A stretch of DNA of 53,270 nucleotides from Bigelowiella natans CCMP2755. Lineage: Eukaryota; Cercozoa; Chlorarachniophyceae. Of this stretch, positions 35,495 to 45,796 are shown piece by piece; positions within the stretch are counted from its first letter, which is position 1, and each line of letters begins with the position of its first letter. The stretch lies in the NCBI GenBank assembly GCA_000320545.1, contig ADNK01000121.1, forward strand, positions 1 to 53,270. The letters run 5' to 3'. The position numbers were made by a program, and so were the translations under genes. Under the pieces are notes generated by a model. It worked only from the letters and a program-made list of their open reading frames with translations. It searched no databases and had not been told where the DNA came from.

Positions 35495-36850
35495 CGTCGT
35501 TGCTCCTGGCCTTCTCGAGCAGAAGACCCAATACGCAATGTTTTGCTATGTGCTGTCGTCATTACTGCGTCGAGAAAGGCAATTCATCATCCGTACTATT
35601 TCATCATCGACGATTTTCCATGCGTAGTGATTTCCTCTTGCCTTCCGAGTTTCTTTTTGTTCGGTCGGTCGCTAGGCCCCTTCCCCTCCCCCCCCCTCTC
35701 TCTCCTCGAATCACCCAGCGATTCCCATATTCGCTTTTCCGCACGATGCTCCTACTATTTCATCACGGTTGTTCTTTGCGCCACCACTCTTATCCTGGCA
35801 CTACTGCGCAGCTCTACACACGGGACCTTATAGAACAAACTCAAGAAGAAGATGACGCTGCTTCCGCAGCGGAAGAGGGGGGGGGCTGGGATCGCACAAT
35901 CGACATTTCTCAATTCGCCTCTGAAAAACTGGCGAGTGCAAAGAGCTACTTGCCTGCTGTTAAGAAGGCCAAGGTGCATGGTGAATGTTAGTAGTAGTGG
36001 CAGTAGTAGCAGCAGTAGTAGTAGCAGTAGTAGTAGTAGGTTTGTGCATGGACGATATCGTAAGAGAAAGAGAGAGAGTTGTAAAATATGATGGCAATAG
36101 TCAAGGAGTAAGTGTGGATAAGGTAGTATTTGGATCGGTATTCTTGTCCTTGTTTATACACGCCCCCTCCTTCTTCCCATGGCAAGCGTCTCCTCCACAT
36201 ACTGTTTGGTATATTCCTTATGAAAGACTTCCCCACTACTGTAGGGAAAATTTGCTGCAGAGATTGCTGCTAAAGGAACCCGGCCTTTGGACTTCGAGGC
36301 ATTAGCCAGGGACTTAACGCATCGTTGGACCATTCAAAACCCGATGTACGACGTCAGAGAGGCATATAGTGCCCGCTCGCATAAAGACAGGAAGTAAGGA
36401 AAAGAACTGTTGTAGGAATAAGAAATAAAATAATGTCAATATTGAGAGAGGCCCTCACTCCATACTTGGTACTCGTATGCTCTATGTTACATCAATCTGC
36501 TCTCCTTCGCTCCTTTTCCTGCCCTCTCTTCGCCTCGTCCTTCCCCCATCGCTTCCTTGCACCCTAAACTACACCCGCTTGATCATCGCAGGGACACATT
36601 CATAATTGAAAACATTTGTTCTTCCACAAGGCACACCACCGGGTGGCTTAGTTCAACTCGCGACGACACTGCGACGATAATGGTGCGCAAGAAGAAAAAG
36701 AATGGGAGGACTGCGAAGGGAGTGATGAATAGAGACTCGCGCTTTAAGTTGAGGAAAGCTTGGGCTTCGTCCGCCTCAAATCCTCGACAGCAGCAGCAGC
36801 GGCAGCAACAGCACCTTTCACTTAGCGGGAATAACAAAGGGGGTAGATAG
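29200..36850 (+). CDS. Large WD40-repeat protein, degenerate EF-hand-like N-terminus
   Basis: A beta-propeller scaffold of about 1,450 residues, loosely like WDR49/WDR64-type proteins. Exons: 29200-29472, 29541-29779, 29958-30479, 30574-30629, 31086-31135, 31343-31396, 31445-about 31460, 31565-32670, 33068-33308, 33544-33805, 34266-34462, 34665-35396, 35812-35973, 36245-36393 and 36592-36850. Joints between 31135 and 31343, and the donor near 31460, are unresolved; a poly-Gln frame lies there. The N-terminus is Lys-rich, then a coiled-coil-like segment (RKLQANIERKAEREVEQR), then EVEWDTFLTFVTE resembling a worn EF-hand. WD-type blades include GNISIFDISYGETKRIL, AACGSSIYVWPTEK, ITAMAYWEKKRIILSGCSQG, GGESADVWETTTGALSRQF, EVWCMQYSRKLGLVATGGQD and ALFHKDSKMLIVSTSKGRV. 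Ser- and Gly-rich inserts interrupt the propeller. The C-terminus is basic (IMVRKKKKNGRTAKGVMNRD). Confidence 0.72.
31136..31342 (+). repeat. (CAA)n and poly-C tract in or near WD40 exons
   Basis: (CAA)n runs from about 31139 to 31178 and a C-run from about 31320 to 31339. Read through from the exon at 31086, the first gives a glutamine stretch followed by EQLLLLPLQRMAVMG. Whether this is exon or intron is undecided. Confidence 0.6.
32690..33530 (+). repeat. WD40 intronic trinucleotide tracts
   Basis: (TAG/TAC)n near 32690, (GTT)n then (GGT)n at about 32800-32887, (CTC)n near 32965-32990, and (CCT)n at about 33487-33527 close to the acceptor at 33543. The pyrimidine-rich tracts fall in acceptor-side positions. 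Confidence 0.8.
34506..35490 (+). repeat. WD40 intronic (TC)n and (GA)n tracts
   Basis: (TC)n at about 34506-34538 lies in the intron before exon 34665. (GA)n at about 35452-35490 lies in the intron after 35396. Confidence 0.85.
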
Positions 36851-38034
36851 GATATAGAAATAACCGAGAGCATGGCTGTTCCAGCCAAATTAATTTTATA
36901 GTAGCTTCATGCACACCTCCATAATTTAAAATTATTAAGCATTACTAGGAAGTCATCAACAGCTTTGGATTTTGATGCATTATGCCCTCCGCATTTCAAT
37001 GTCTATAGATGTAGATGCATGTAGGCTGTGTATTGATAGCTTTGTGCAATGATAGCTTTACTCGCTTCGTTAGAGTCATGCATATTAGTTTAATAACTGC
37101 ATCAGAGTGTCGATTAGCGTAGCAATGGTAAGGATGGCACACGGCATAATAGCATGCGCATAAGTATGCATCACGCACCAACATAAACAAATATAAACCT
37201 ATTCTTTTAATGCAAGTACGAAACGCCTGATCACGAATTTTATTAAATACAGGAACTTAAACTATGAAATATTTAAATACATCTGAGATATATAGCTGAT
37301 AACTAGACGGATTTGGGGTCATCAATATTGTGAAAAGGGGGGTGGGCTCCTTGAGATGTGGCATCATATCCATTCCACGCCGCGCAGCGCGCCGTCCTAT
37401 CAATCAACAGAACTACTCTTGACCGTCGATCACCATATCAATCTAGTTCAGCATGCTGCGTTATACATTGCAGTAGCAGATACAATATGTAAGAAAGCGA
37501 AAGCTCGCGCAACAAGTCCGTTTCCAATCGCTCACAGTCTAGAGGCCAGAAATACAAAAACTGCATTAGCTGTTTGAAGCATTCGATAATGCCATGGTAT
37601 CTTCTTCTTCTTCTTCTTGCTCCGTCGTAGCTATTATCCTGATAGTCGAATTTTCTCCTGATGGTGCTCGGTCTCTTTCATCCTCTTCTTCTTCTTCTCC
37701 TTTTTCTTCGGCCTACTTTGGTTCCGCTGCTGCTCCTCCCCTGGTTTGTATGGAGACGGCGATGGTACCCTTGGGTGGTATGTGGGGGAAGGAGGTCATC
37801 ATTTGTCATATCGCCTGCAGCAGCCGCCGGTGATGAGTGTGGAGACTTAAAAGAAGAAGAAGAAGAAGAAGATGATGATGATGATGAAATCACATCGAGG
37901 AGGGACACGCCAACCTGACACTTGGATGAAGGGCGTTGCTCGTCTAAGAACGACAGGCATTAATAAGGGGAGGAAGAAGAAGATGATGGTGATGATGATG
38001 ATGATGATGATGATGATGGTGATGGTGATGATGG

Positions 38035-38068
<34 letters not shown>

Positions 38069-38253
38069 AACACGATAGGGTCGATTACACCAATGAATAG
38101 GAAGAGATGCTGCTATGGCGTGAACGATGACAAAGTGATGAGAAAATGAAACAGATTATCGATTGCTGATGAGCTTTTTCTACAAAATTCTTTGGATTTT
38201 CAAGAATAATGGCCACCCCCTGCTCCTCTGATCGGAAAGGTAGCATTTTCCTC

Positions 38254-38305
<52 letters not shown>

Positions 38306-38562
38306 CTGTATCTCTCTATCTCCATCTTCTCCGTAGTACTAGCACACATTATGAAGAAGCTGCTCACTCACACCTACCTCCAAGGTCATCACCATCATCA
38401 TCATCATCATCATCACCACCACCACCATCCCCTGATACTACTACGACCGTTTCTGTCTGTGCTGTTATTCGTCTTGACGTTTCTCCTCCCTGAGGTGCTA
38501 TTACATTCTCACCCTTACCCGAAGCTTGTTGTTGTTGTTGCTGCTGCTGCTGCTGCTGTGTT
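36851..38562. other. Intergenic stretch with dense microsatellites
   Basis: The left half (36851-37590) is A/T-rich and featureless. The right half holds (TTC)n near 37603-37617, (GAA/GAT)n at about 37850-37888, (GAT/GGT)n at about 37980-38069, (TC)n at about 38258-38302 and (CAT)n near 38390-38430. On the minus strand, an open frame near 38364-38495 reads GGETSRRITAQTETVVVVSG and an Asp run; it could be a 3' exon of the low-complexity unit to the right. Confidence 0.4.
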
Positions 38563-39611
38563 TCAGACGTCAAACAGACCCCTCCTGTTCGATGATGAAC
38601 TGCGAAAAAAGGGAGAGGGGAAGCGATGAGGGTAATGCGAGGAATTAGGATTGGCGTCATTATCATTATTGCTGCTGCTGCTGCTGCCGTTACCGTGTGA
38701 AATGCGAGTATAATCAGCCGGGTGGTCCGCCATAGGGTATTGATGATTTGACATGTGCTGCTGCATAGGCTGTTGTTGCAGGTGGTGAAGCTGCTCAAGG
38801 TAGCATCCTCCACTTTGTGCTCCTCCTTCTCCTCCTCCTCCTCCCCCCCCTCCTCCTCCTGCTGCTGCTGCTGCTTCTTCTTCCTCTCGAAGTGAGCTCT
38901 CCAAGGGACCGAGTGACGATGGACACGACAGCACCGTCGCTGGAAGGTCGGCAGGGAGGCGGTAAAAGGTGGAGGGGGAGGGGGAGGGGGAGGAAGAGGA
39001 GAAGGAAGTGGAGGAGGGAATTAGGATGTGGTTGTGATGATTATGTGGAAGATGCTTCGGATGCTGCTGGGGGCAGTCGTCTGTTGGCGTTGAGCTGCTC
39101 TCTGATAAGTGATATACAGGTAGCGTCATGTATAGGAGAGGAGGAGGAGGAGGAAGAAGAAGAAAAATGGGGAGGAGAGGTAGTTGCGGTTAGGGTTCGG
39201 ATGCATATACGGATGGTGACAAGGGCCATGATCATCCGAGTTTATGATGAATTGGTAGATGGACCGTCGTGTGTGTGTGTATGTGTGTGTTTGTTTTGGA
39301 GATGATGATTGAGATACGAAGTTACCTGATGAAAATGTCGCCGCCTTTCTGATTCTTCCTGATGAGTCTCCCACCACCCCTCTCCCTTTTTCCTCCTGCT
39401 GCTTCACCGACTGGGACGATAGCGCCAAGGACGTCGGTGGTGACGACAAGAAAGAAGCTTCAAAAGTAAACTGCTGTGCTTCCAGGCCTCCTCCTGTTAC
39501 TATCCCTGAGTCGTCGTTAGTGATTGATGGCACGGACAACGATGATGGTGATGATGATGGTGGTGGTGATGGCGATGGTCCTCCCGCCGTCATGGTAGTA
39601 GTGGTATTAGT

Positions 39612-39643
<32 letters not shown>

Positions 39644-40560
39644 CTGAACCATAAGAAGGGCAAGTAGGATCAGTAGCCGCACTAACACCAACATCGTGAG
39701 TTGGGTGGCGTGGAGGACAACCTGTCGGTACTACAGTAGCGCTACTTCTACTACTACTACTTCTCTGTTGTGATGCTGCTACTGCTACTGCTGCTGCTGC
39801 TGATGATGATGATGATGATAATGATGATGACGATGATGATGACGATGATGATGACGATGATGATGGTGCTACTGCTTGAGCTGCTGTTCTTCCTGCCCCT
39901 TCTACATTGATGGTATTTTTTGACAAGCTTGTGTTACTACCACCACTGATACTGCTGCTTATTCTGGCGTCGTCAGATCTTATGGAAACCATCTGCGTTG
40001 GTTCTGTCTCCCCCGTCTTTGTTCTTGCCGTCGTCGTCATCGTTTTCGTTTGTGCGATGGGACGGAAGGTGTGCTGGTAGAGACGCTGCTGCTGCTGCTG
40101 CTGCGTCAGATATTGATTGTTGGGTGCAATATTCGTTGGGAAAAAGCTCGACGGCATAAGAGGTAGCAGCGCTGTGGCAGCAGCAATATCGTACTGAAGA
40201 TGATGAAAAGGATGATGGATGATAGGGTAGTGATGATGACGGAGCTGATGATGGCGTTGCTGATGCTGATATTGGTGCTGGAACATCGGTGAGAGGGAGG
40301 TCAAGTCGAGGTGGTAGCGATGATAACAATTGGAAATGCTACTATTCCTACTAATACTACCACTATCCCCACCGCTCTTACTGACTATGCCTCCAACCCT
40401 CGGTGCCACTATTGCCTCTGCTGCCGCTGCCGGCATCACTGATGTTGTTGGGGTTGTTACTTTGTTGTTAGACTTGCCATAGCAGAGCTTCTTGTGTCTG
40501 TGTGTCTGTGAGCAGCAGCAGCAGCAATAGCAGTAACAGTAGTAGTAATTCGAATGATGA

Positions 40561-40594
<34 letters not shown>

Positions 40595-40908
40595 GGCGTA
40601 GAGGATAAGCAGTGCATTACTCAGAGAACAGCAAAAAAGCAGCTTGTGGAGTGAGTGGCTACATTTCCTTGTGGATCTCTTCTCTAGCATCATCATCATC
40701 ATCATCATCATCATCAATCAATCAATACCTTTCCGCTGCTGCTGGTGTTAATACCCTGGGCGGTATCACTAAGACTACTACTGCCATCAACGCCACAGTC
40801 GTTTGCAGTGGAAGCGATGCTGTTAGCTGCAACTGCTTTCATCATCCCCCAGGGGGGGGGGGGGGGGGATGAGGGGGACATCCCTGAAGAACAGCTGTGG
40901 AACACCAT
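38563..40908 (-). CDS. Low-complexity Ser/Ala/His/Gln-rich exons, possible MYB C-terminus
   Basis: Candidate minus-strand exons have compatible phases. An exon ending near 40722 reads MSPSSPPPPPWGMMKAVAAN and SSSLSDTAQGINTSSSGK. An exon from about 40436 to 39336 begins MPAAAAEAIVAPRVGG, is rich in His, Gln, Ser and Ala runs, and ends KAATFSS. It joins in phase (split Glu codon) to about 39105-38563, which reads ESSSTPTDDCPQQHPKHL and stops after NRRGLFDV. The first block also joins in phase to the MYB exon through a weak GTCGTT donor just before the MYB stop. It may therefore be an alternative long C-terminal activation region, or a separate gene. No structured domain is visible. Confidence 0.4.
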
Positions 40909-41280
40909 GATTGCTGACGCTGCTCATCTGATTCACAATGCTCCAACAGTATTGATAGAGCTTCTTCTTTATCCTTCGCTTGTCATCAGAAAGGGGTATT
41001 ATCACATCAAATGGAGGTAGTAGTAGTTGAAATAGTAGTTGCAGAAGTAATAATAGTAGTAGCAGTTGTGAGTAGTAGCAAGAAGACAGTTGTTCCGAGG
41101 GTATATCAGTAGGAATAATAGCAGTAACGATTGCAGGAGGAGAAAGAGGGAGAGAAGGGCTTGTAAGCAAATAGGAGTAGGCCACTGCTCCATATTGCCA
41201 CATGCACGTTGTTATATCGATTTTTACGTTTATCATCAATGTTAACATAATGGGTATTCTTGCTTTCATCTTGATCGGTT

Positions 41281-41318
<38 letters not shown>
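40555..41318. repeat. Microsatellites near the MYB 3' end
   Basis: (GAT)n at about 40555-40594, (CAT)n at about 40688-40714, a G-run at about 40852-40868, and (TC)n at about 41283-41318, the last just downstream of the MYB stop codon. Confidence 0.85.
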
Positions 41319-41319
<1 letters not shown>

Positions 41320-41324
41320 TGTCC

Positions 41325-42896
41325 CTATACTTCTATATATGAACGACCTTTAGCAGTCTTGACTCCGTTGAGCCTATTGTTCATTCTTCTAGTGACTCTC
41401 CGCATCGTAGAGTTCCATCTATTCTTTATCGCATTATCAGTCCTACGACGAAGGAAGAGGGCAAGGAGGAGGAGGAAGAAGAAGAAGAAGATCATGACGA
41501 TGATAATGATGGATATCTGCATAAAGCACGTTGGGTCAGAAGGAGAGGAGCACCTTCCCTTCAGCAACTTGGCGATTTCCGCCCATTTGGGGCCATAACG
41601 CTTGTGAGCGTCAATGATGATCTGGTCTTCGTCGCTGTCCCACGGGGCCTTTTTTATCGCCGGGTTAAGGAGATTATACCACCTAGCCAGAAAACAATGC
41701 ATATGTGTGGTCATCTTCTGTGACGAACGACAACAACAGCGATGGGTATCATCATCAACACTATCGTAGAATGCATCTATGGTAGTAGTAGTAGTAGTAG
41801 CAGTAGTAGTGTTGATGTCTGGAGGAATGATATACCGCTCCCGACACTGCTTTCCACTTCTTTCTGGTAGTTTCTTGCCGATTTCGAGCCACTTAATGCA
41901 TTTGTTGTTTTTGTATTGCTTGACTAGCATCATGACTGTGTCGTCCTCCTCTCGACTCCATTGCTTTCTCTCGCTTGTTCTTCGACGGCGCTTCACTCCG
42001 CGTCGTCGCCCATGCAGCATCCTCCCAATTACGTTAGAGCTATCTTGATGTGAAAGCGGAGCTCTTAACGAAGATGATGCTCCTCTTTGTATCACAGGCA
42101 TTGTTGCATGCCTCTTGATAGTAAGGTCGCGAGTCGCCTGGAAAGCTTCCGTTTCCCCCTCCTCCTTCTCCTGCTGCTGCTGCTGCTGGTGATGATGATA
42201 CTTGTGGTCAAATGAAGTCCGGTTCGATTGAGCTGCCGTGGTTGGTTGCTGCTGCGTCATGAAGGCCGGGTTTAGAATCATATAGCTAGTTTGCTCTGCA
42301 TTTGCTGCGCCACTACTAATAGCAGCAGTAGCAGGAGGAGGAGGAGGAGGAGGAGGAGCCTGAAATTTTACTGGCTGCCAAGAGCCCTCCAGCCCCGCTC
42401 CTCCCGCTTTATTCGCAGAGAAGGGATATTGAGGCGGCTGAGCTTGGGGAAAGTTGCTGAAAATATGATACTGTTGCTGATGATTCGCCCTCATAGGTAA
42501 TTGTTGCTGCTGCTGCTGGTGAATGGAGCTCTTCTTGAGCTTTGAGGTTCCGTTGTCGGGGCGATTCTTGGACGACGATGAAGTAGTCGTCGATAACAGG
42601 ACCTGGTTCACTTCTCCCCGCTTCATATCATTGTTGCTTGCATTCTTCTTGTCACTGTTGCTACAATCCGTCAACGACGTCGTCCTCTTTTCTTCTCCTG
42701 ATAGGATGTGCCTCGTCGTCATCTCAGCGAAGTCAGCTGGTTCTAGCGCATGGCTCAAAGTCTCGAAGTCTCCGCTTGAGAGAGGATACTGTTCGGGATG
42801 GCTTCTCTCCCCTCCATCCATTTCATGTATGAACTGCTCGGCTTCCCCAATGGGGGTGGGGAATTCTTTACCAGGAAAGGAAGAGGATGATATCAT
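41325..42896 (-). CDS. R2R3-MYB transcription factor
   Basis: A DNA-binding regulator with two adjacent MYB repeats. Exons 41836-42896, 41554-41682 and 41325-41442 join in phase to 435 residues. R2 (about 309-358) has Trp in KQWSREEDD, IKWLEIGKKLPERSGKQC and RERWYNLLNP. R3 (about 362-410) has APWDSDEDQIII, KWAEIAKLLKGRTDNAIKNR and NRWNSTMRR. The NAIKNRWNS recognition helix is standard for the family. The 300-residue N-terminus is Ser/Gln/Pro-rich with Gln, His and Pro runs encoded by trinucleotide repeats, as in an activation region, and a basic cluster (GRRRGVKRRRRTSERK) precedes R2. The intron inside RERW and the one inside KGRT both split Arg codons. The gene is divergent from INSIG. Confidence 0.9.
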   Translation of the reverse strand: MISSSSFPGKEFPTPIGEAEQFIHEMDGGERSHPEQYPLSSGDFETLSHALEPADFAEMTTRHILSGEEKRTTSLTDCSNSDKKNASNNDMKRGEVNQVLLSTTTSSSSKNRPDNGTSKLKKSSIHQQQQQQLPMRANHQQQYHIFSNFPQAQPPQYPFSANKAGGAGLEGSWQPVKFQAPPPPPPPPATAAISSGAANAEQTSYMILNPAFMTQQQPTTAAQSNRTSFDHKYHHHQQQQQQEKEEGETEAFQATRDLTIKRHATMPVIQRGASSSLRAPLSHQDSSNVIGRMLHGRRRGVKRRRRTSERKQWSREEDDTVMMLVKQYKNNKCIKWLEIGKKLPERSGKQCRERYIIPPDINTTTATTTTTTIDAFYDSVDDDTHRCCCRSSQKMTTHMHCFLARWYNLLNPAIKKAPWDSDEDQIIIDAHKRYGPKWAEIAKLLKGRCSSPSDPTCFMQISIIIIVMIFFFFFLLLLALFLRRRTDNAIKNRWNSTMRRVTRRMNNRLNGVKTAKGRSYIEV

Positions 42897-43726
42897 TGAT
42901 GATTAGGAATAGATAGGAGGAGGAACCAAGTTGATGATGATGGTGGAAACGATGAGGCTGTTTTTGAACGCCACCCCCCACTCCCTTGGTAGTTATAATT
43001 ACTGGAAATTCCTCTTTGAGTCTTTAACTACTGCGCCAGAAGTAACTCGCAATAATATGGAAAACTTGATTGGGTAGGATGGATCAGTCTATCACCTCAC
43101 GATAGTGGTAGTACCTGAAGTGAGGCCGAGAGTCGCTAAACGAGGAGCAACAGCACAGGGAAGGAACAGTGGATGGCAAATCACTAGCAAGGCCTAAGAT
43201 ACGAAGGAATTTTGACTCAAAATTTTGACTAATTCGCCGCTGGCTGGCGTCTCTGCAATCGGTCCCCCCCCCAACAGAAGTGAGGTATCGATCTTCCAAC
43301 CGAAGTTTGCTCGAATAAAACTATACAAAGACAGTGCGTTGATGATGTCACACCCGCTAAATACAGGCCGTTTTGGAAGCCTTTCGCTTGCTGGCCTTAT
43401 CTCCCAACATCTCGGCCACTGATCACATAACGAGGGATGATTTCGTGCGATTGTCGCAGGTCACTAATACAGGCGATGCTGTGGCTTTCATGTGGATAAT
43501 GGAAAGACGCGAGGCTTTTCTCGTGTGTGACCCGTTTTTTGAATGTGTAAACTTGCCGCTGCTGCTGCTGATGATGATGATGACTGCACACGGATGCATG
43601 ATGGTTTATTTATGGTCATATGGAGGGCGTTTTCCTCATACGACAACAACAACAACATGGATTATGTGCTAGTGTGAAACCCAACTCTCTGGCGACGACG
43701 AGACCCCCTCCCTCTCGTGAAAGGGA
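42897..43726. promoter_or_regulatory. Divergent region, MYB / INSIG-like
   Basis: This separates two head-to-head start codons by about 830 bases. Short open frames have no recognised content. A small (CTG/GAT)n tract lies near 43558-43582. Confidence 0.4.
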
Positions 43727-44427
43727 ATGGCGAGAACCATTCTCTTCGTGACGGTATGTCTTATCGGGGAGGTTTTGGATGTTAAATCAACGGCTGTGGT
43801 TCGACATAATGCTTGGAAGGGAACGCCCCCGATGAAGGGCTTGTGCCACCGCAGCAACGGCCATATACATTCGCCACCACGAGGGTGTAGGCAGGTGAGG
43901 TCAAATGCAAAAATATTCACTGGTCATATGAAACATGCGAATTACCCAGTAAACCGGTCGTTACCATCTATTCATTCGGCTTTACTACATGATTAGGGAA
44001 AGGAGGAGCGTCTCTCCTCCTTCGCTGTGCAGCAATCCCATCGGTCCAGATTGTTGCTGAGGGCCAGAAAACCCAACACCATGGAGGAGGAGATGAAGGG
44101 GGCAAAGGTAGGGGTGGATACGACAGAGACTTCGAAGAGGAGTGGGCAACTAACGATTGTAAAATATGTGGCATTGATGGGCCTTGCCGGAGCGCTTCTG
44201 GGTCCATGGCTAGATAACTATCATGGTAATCAATTAGCTGCAGTTTCAATAAAAACGACACATCTAAATATCACCTCGATCCAGATTTCATATCATACTG
44301 CACCGTAATAAAGGTTTATTTGGAACTCTAAACTACAACTTATATCCCTTCCAGCTTCGGCTAAACGTAGGAAGCGATGCGGCGCCTACTCATTATGCAT
44401 TGACTTCACGTGTAAAGATTCTTGCTG

Positions 44428-44461
<34 letters not shown>

Positions 44462-45006
44462 GTGTCTGTGTGTGTGTGCTTTGTGTGTTGTTACATACTC
44501 TTAGGAACATGAAATCCTTAAGAGCGCCCTCTGGGTGCCATTTCTCTTCGGGGTAGCTGGAGTCATTATAGGTTATCTAGGAGGAAACGTAAATCTAAAA
44601 AATGATCGTATGACACGGAACATGCACATATTCATTCGATCTATCAAGATTCATACGCCAATGTTGTTATTTGTCCCGAAAATCACGATGCCATCAATAG
44701 GTGCTTTATACGTGTGGCTCGACACGGCTCTTCAAGATTACTCGAGATCCTCTACTGTCTCCCCCCAATCATTAAAAGCTGCTACCTCATTTAACCAGTT
44801 TTTGACCGAGGGGGGCAACAAGATCCTACCTCCAACCATCGATTCTGTCCTCTACTGCATATCCCTCTTCTCAGCCCAGTACGCATCACTTCCTTTAAAA
44901 AAAGGGGAGAAGAGACTTGGTCGAGTTGGAGGGAGGGGAGAAAATTCACAATGGACGGAAAATGTCCATTTTTTTACATTTCAAAAAGTCGTTATTTTAG
45001 GCAAGT

Positions 45007-45053
<47 letters not shown>

Positions 45054-45796
45054 GTGGAAAGGTACTATCTTAGCGGGTTGCTGGATTCCTCAGGATGTCC
45101 TCTCGTCAGTACTAATAGCAGCAGCAGGCAGCAGTAGTAGTAGTAGTAGTAGTAGTAGTAGCACCACATGTCGGTTTGTTGCTCACAATTCTTTACCCTC
45201 ATCGCATATATCTGCGGTACTATAGAATGAAAGCTATGGACTGTATATGTCAAAAATCAAAACAATAAACCATAGATCAGACAGATATCGAGCGAGATTA
45301 CTTGATGCACGTACTTGATGCCTCTACAGGTTCTTAGTCACGTTATCCTCGCAGCTGTTGCAGTATGGGGGTTTTACAAATTCGACAATTCCCTGGCAGG
45401 CCTCCTTGCCTCATTGGCGACAGCCATGGGTGGTCCAGCGATAGAAATTGGACTTGTCAACGTCCTACACGCGTAATGTGATGATCATATGCACGGCAAG
45501 ATAGAATAAGAAGAGATGTGAAGAGGCGGAGAAGATTCAACATCTTAAATCAAGATCAACAACTCTGATTTACAAAAATCAGCAACGAGTTCACTGAATT
45601 CTGTGGGACTTAGGTACTCGTATTCAAATGCAGACTTATGGGGGGTGGACAGCTGGATACCTTGGTAGTAGTATCTATATATTTATGCCTCGATGTTTTT
45701 TTAAAAGTAAATCCCTCCTCATACAGGGTTTATTTTCTTGGAGGGCCAGCTGTGGGAAATTTAGGTCGCCTCACTTGGCATGAGCTGAACAAATAA
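43727..45796 (+). CDS. INSIG-family membrane protein
   Basis: INSIG proteins are six-helix ER membrane proteins that bind oxysterols and retain SCAP and HMG-CoA reductase in animals. Nine exons join in phase to 317 residues: 43727-43894, 44033-44225, 44371-44411, 44505-44571, 44701-44878, 45062-45104, 45330-45472, 45614-45664 and 45727-45796. Family-like segments in order: KYVALMGLAGALLGPWLDNY, SALWVPFLFGVAGVIIGALY, SVLYCISLFSAQYYLSGLLD, VILAAVAVWGFYKFDNSLAG, LLASLATAMGGPAIEIGLVN, YSYSNADLWGVDSWIP and VYFLGGPAVGNLGRLTW at the end. The N-terminus adds a hydrophobic leader (ARTILFVTVCLIGEVLDV) and a basic stretch (SHRSRLLLRARKPN), unlike animal INSIG; an internal ATG at 44081 (MEEEMKGAK) would skip it. 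A hydrophilic loop of about 35 residues follows WLDTALQDY. Introns contain (TG)n tracts. Confidence 0.75.
44427..45160 (+). repeat. INSIG intronic (TG)n and (AGT)n tracts
   Basis: (TG)n at about 44427-44480 and 45005-45048 and (AGT)n at about 45134-45160, each within introns bounded by phase-matched exons. Confidence 0.85.

Noticed and set aside
37594-38629. Ser-, Asp- and Met-rich frames in the 37.6-38.6 kb stretch
   Set aside because: Pure microsatellite translation; no conserved segment or consistent splicing.
38817-39305. Plus-strand frame of 162 codons with poly-Leu and poly-Glu
   Set aside because: Shadow of the minus-strand low-complexity exons; residues are repeat-encoded and no domain is seen.
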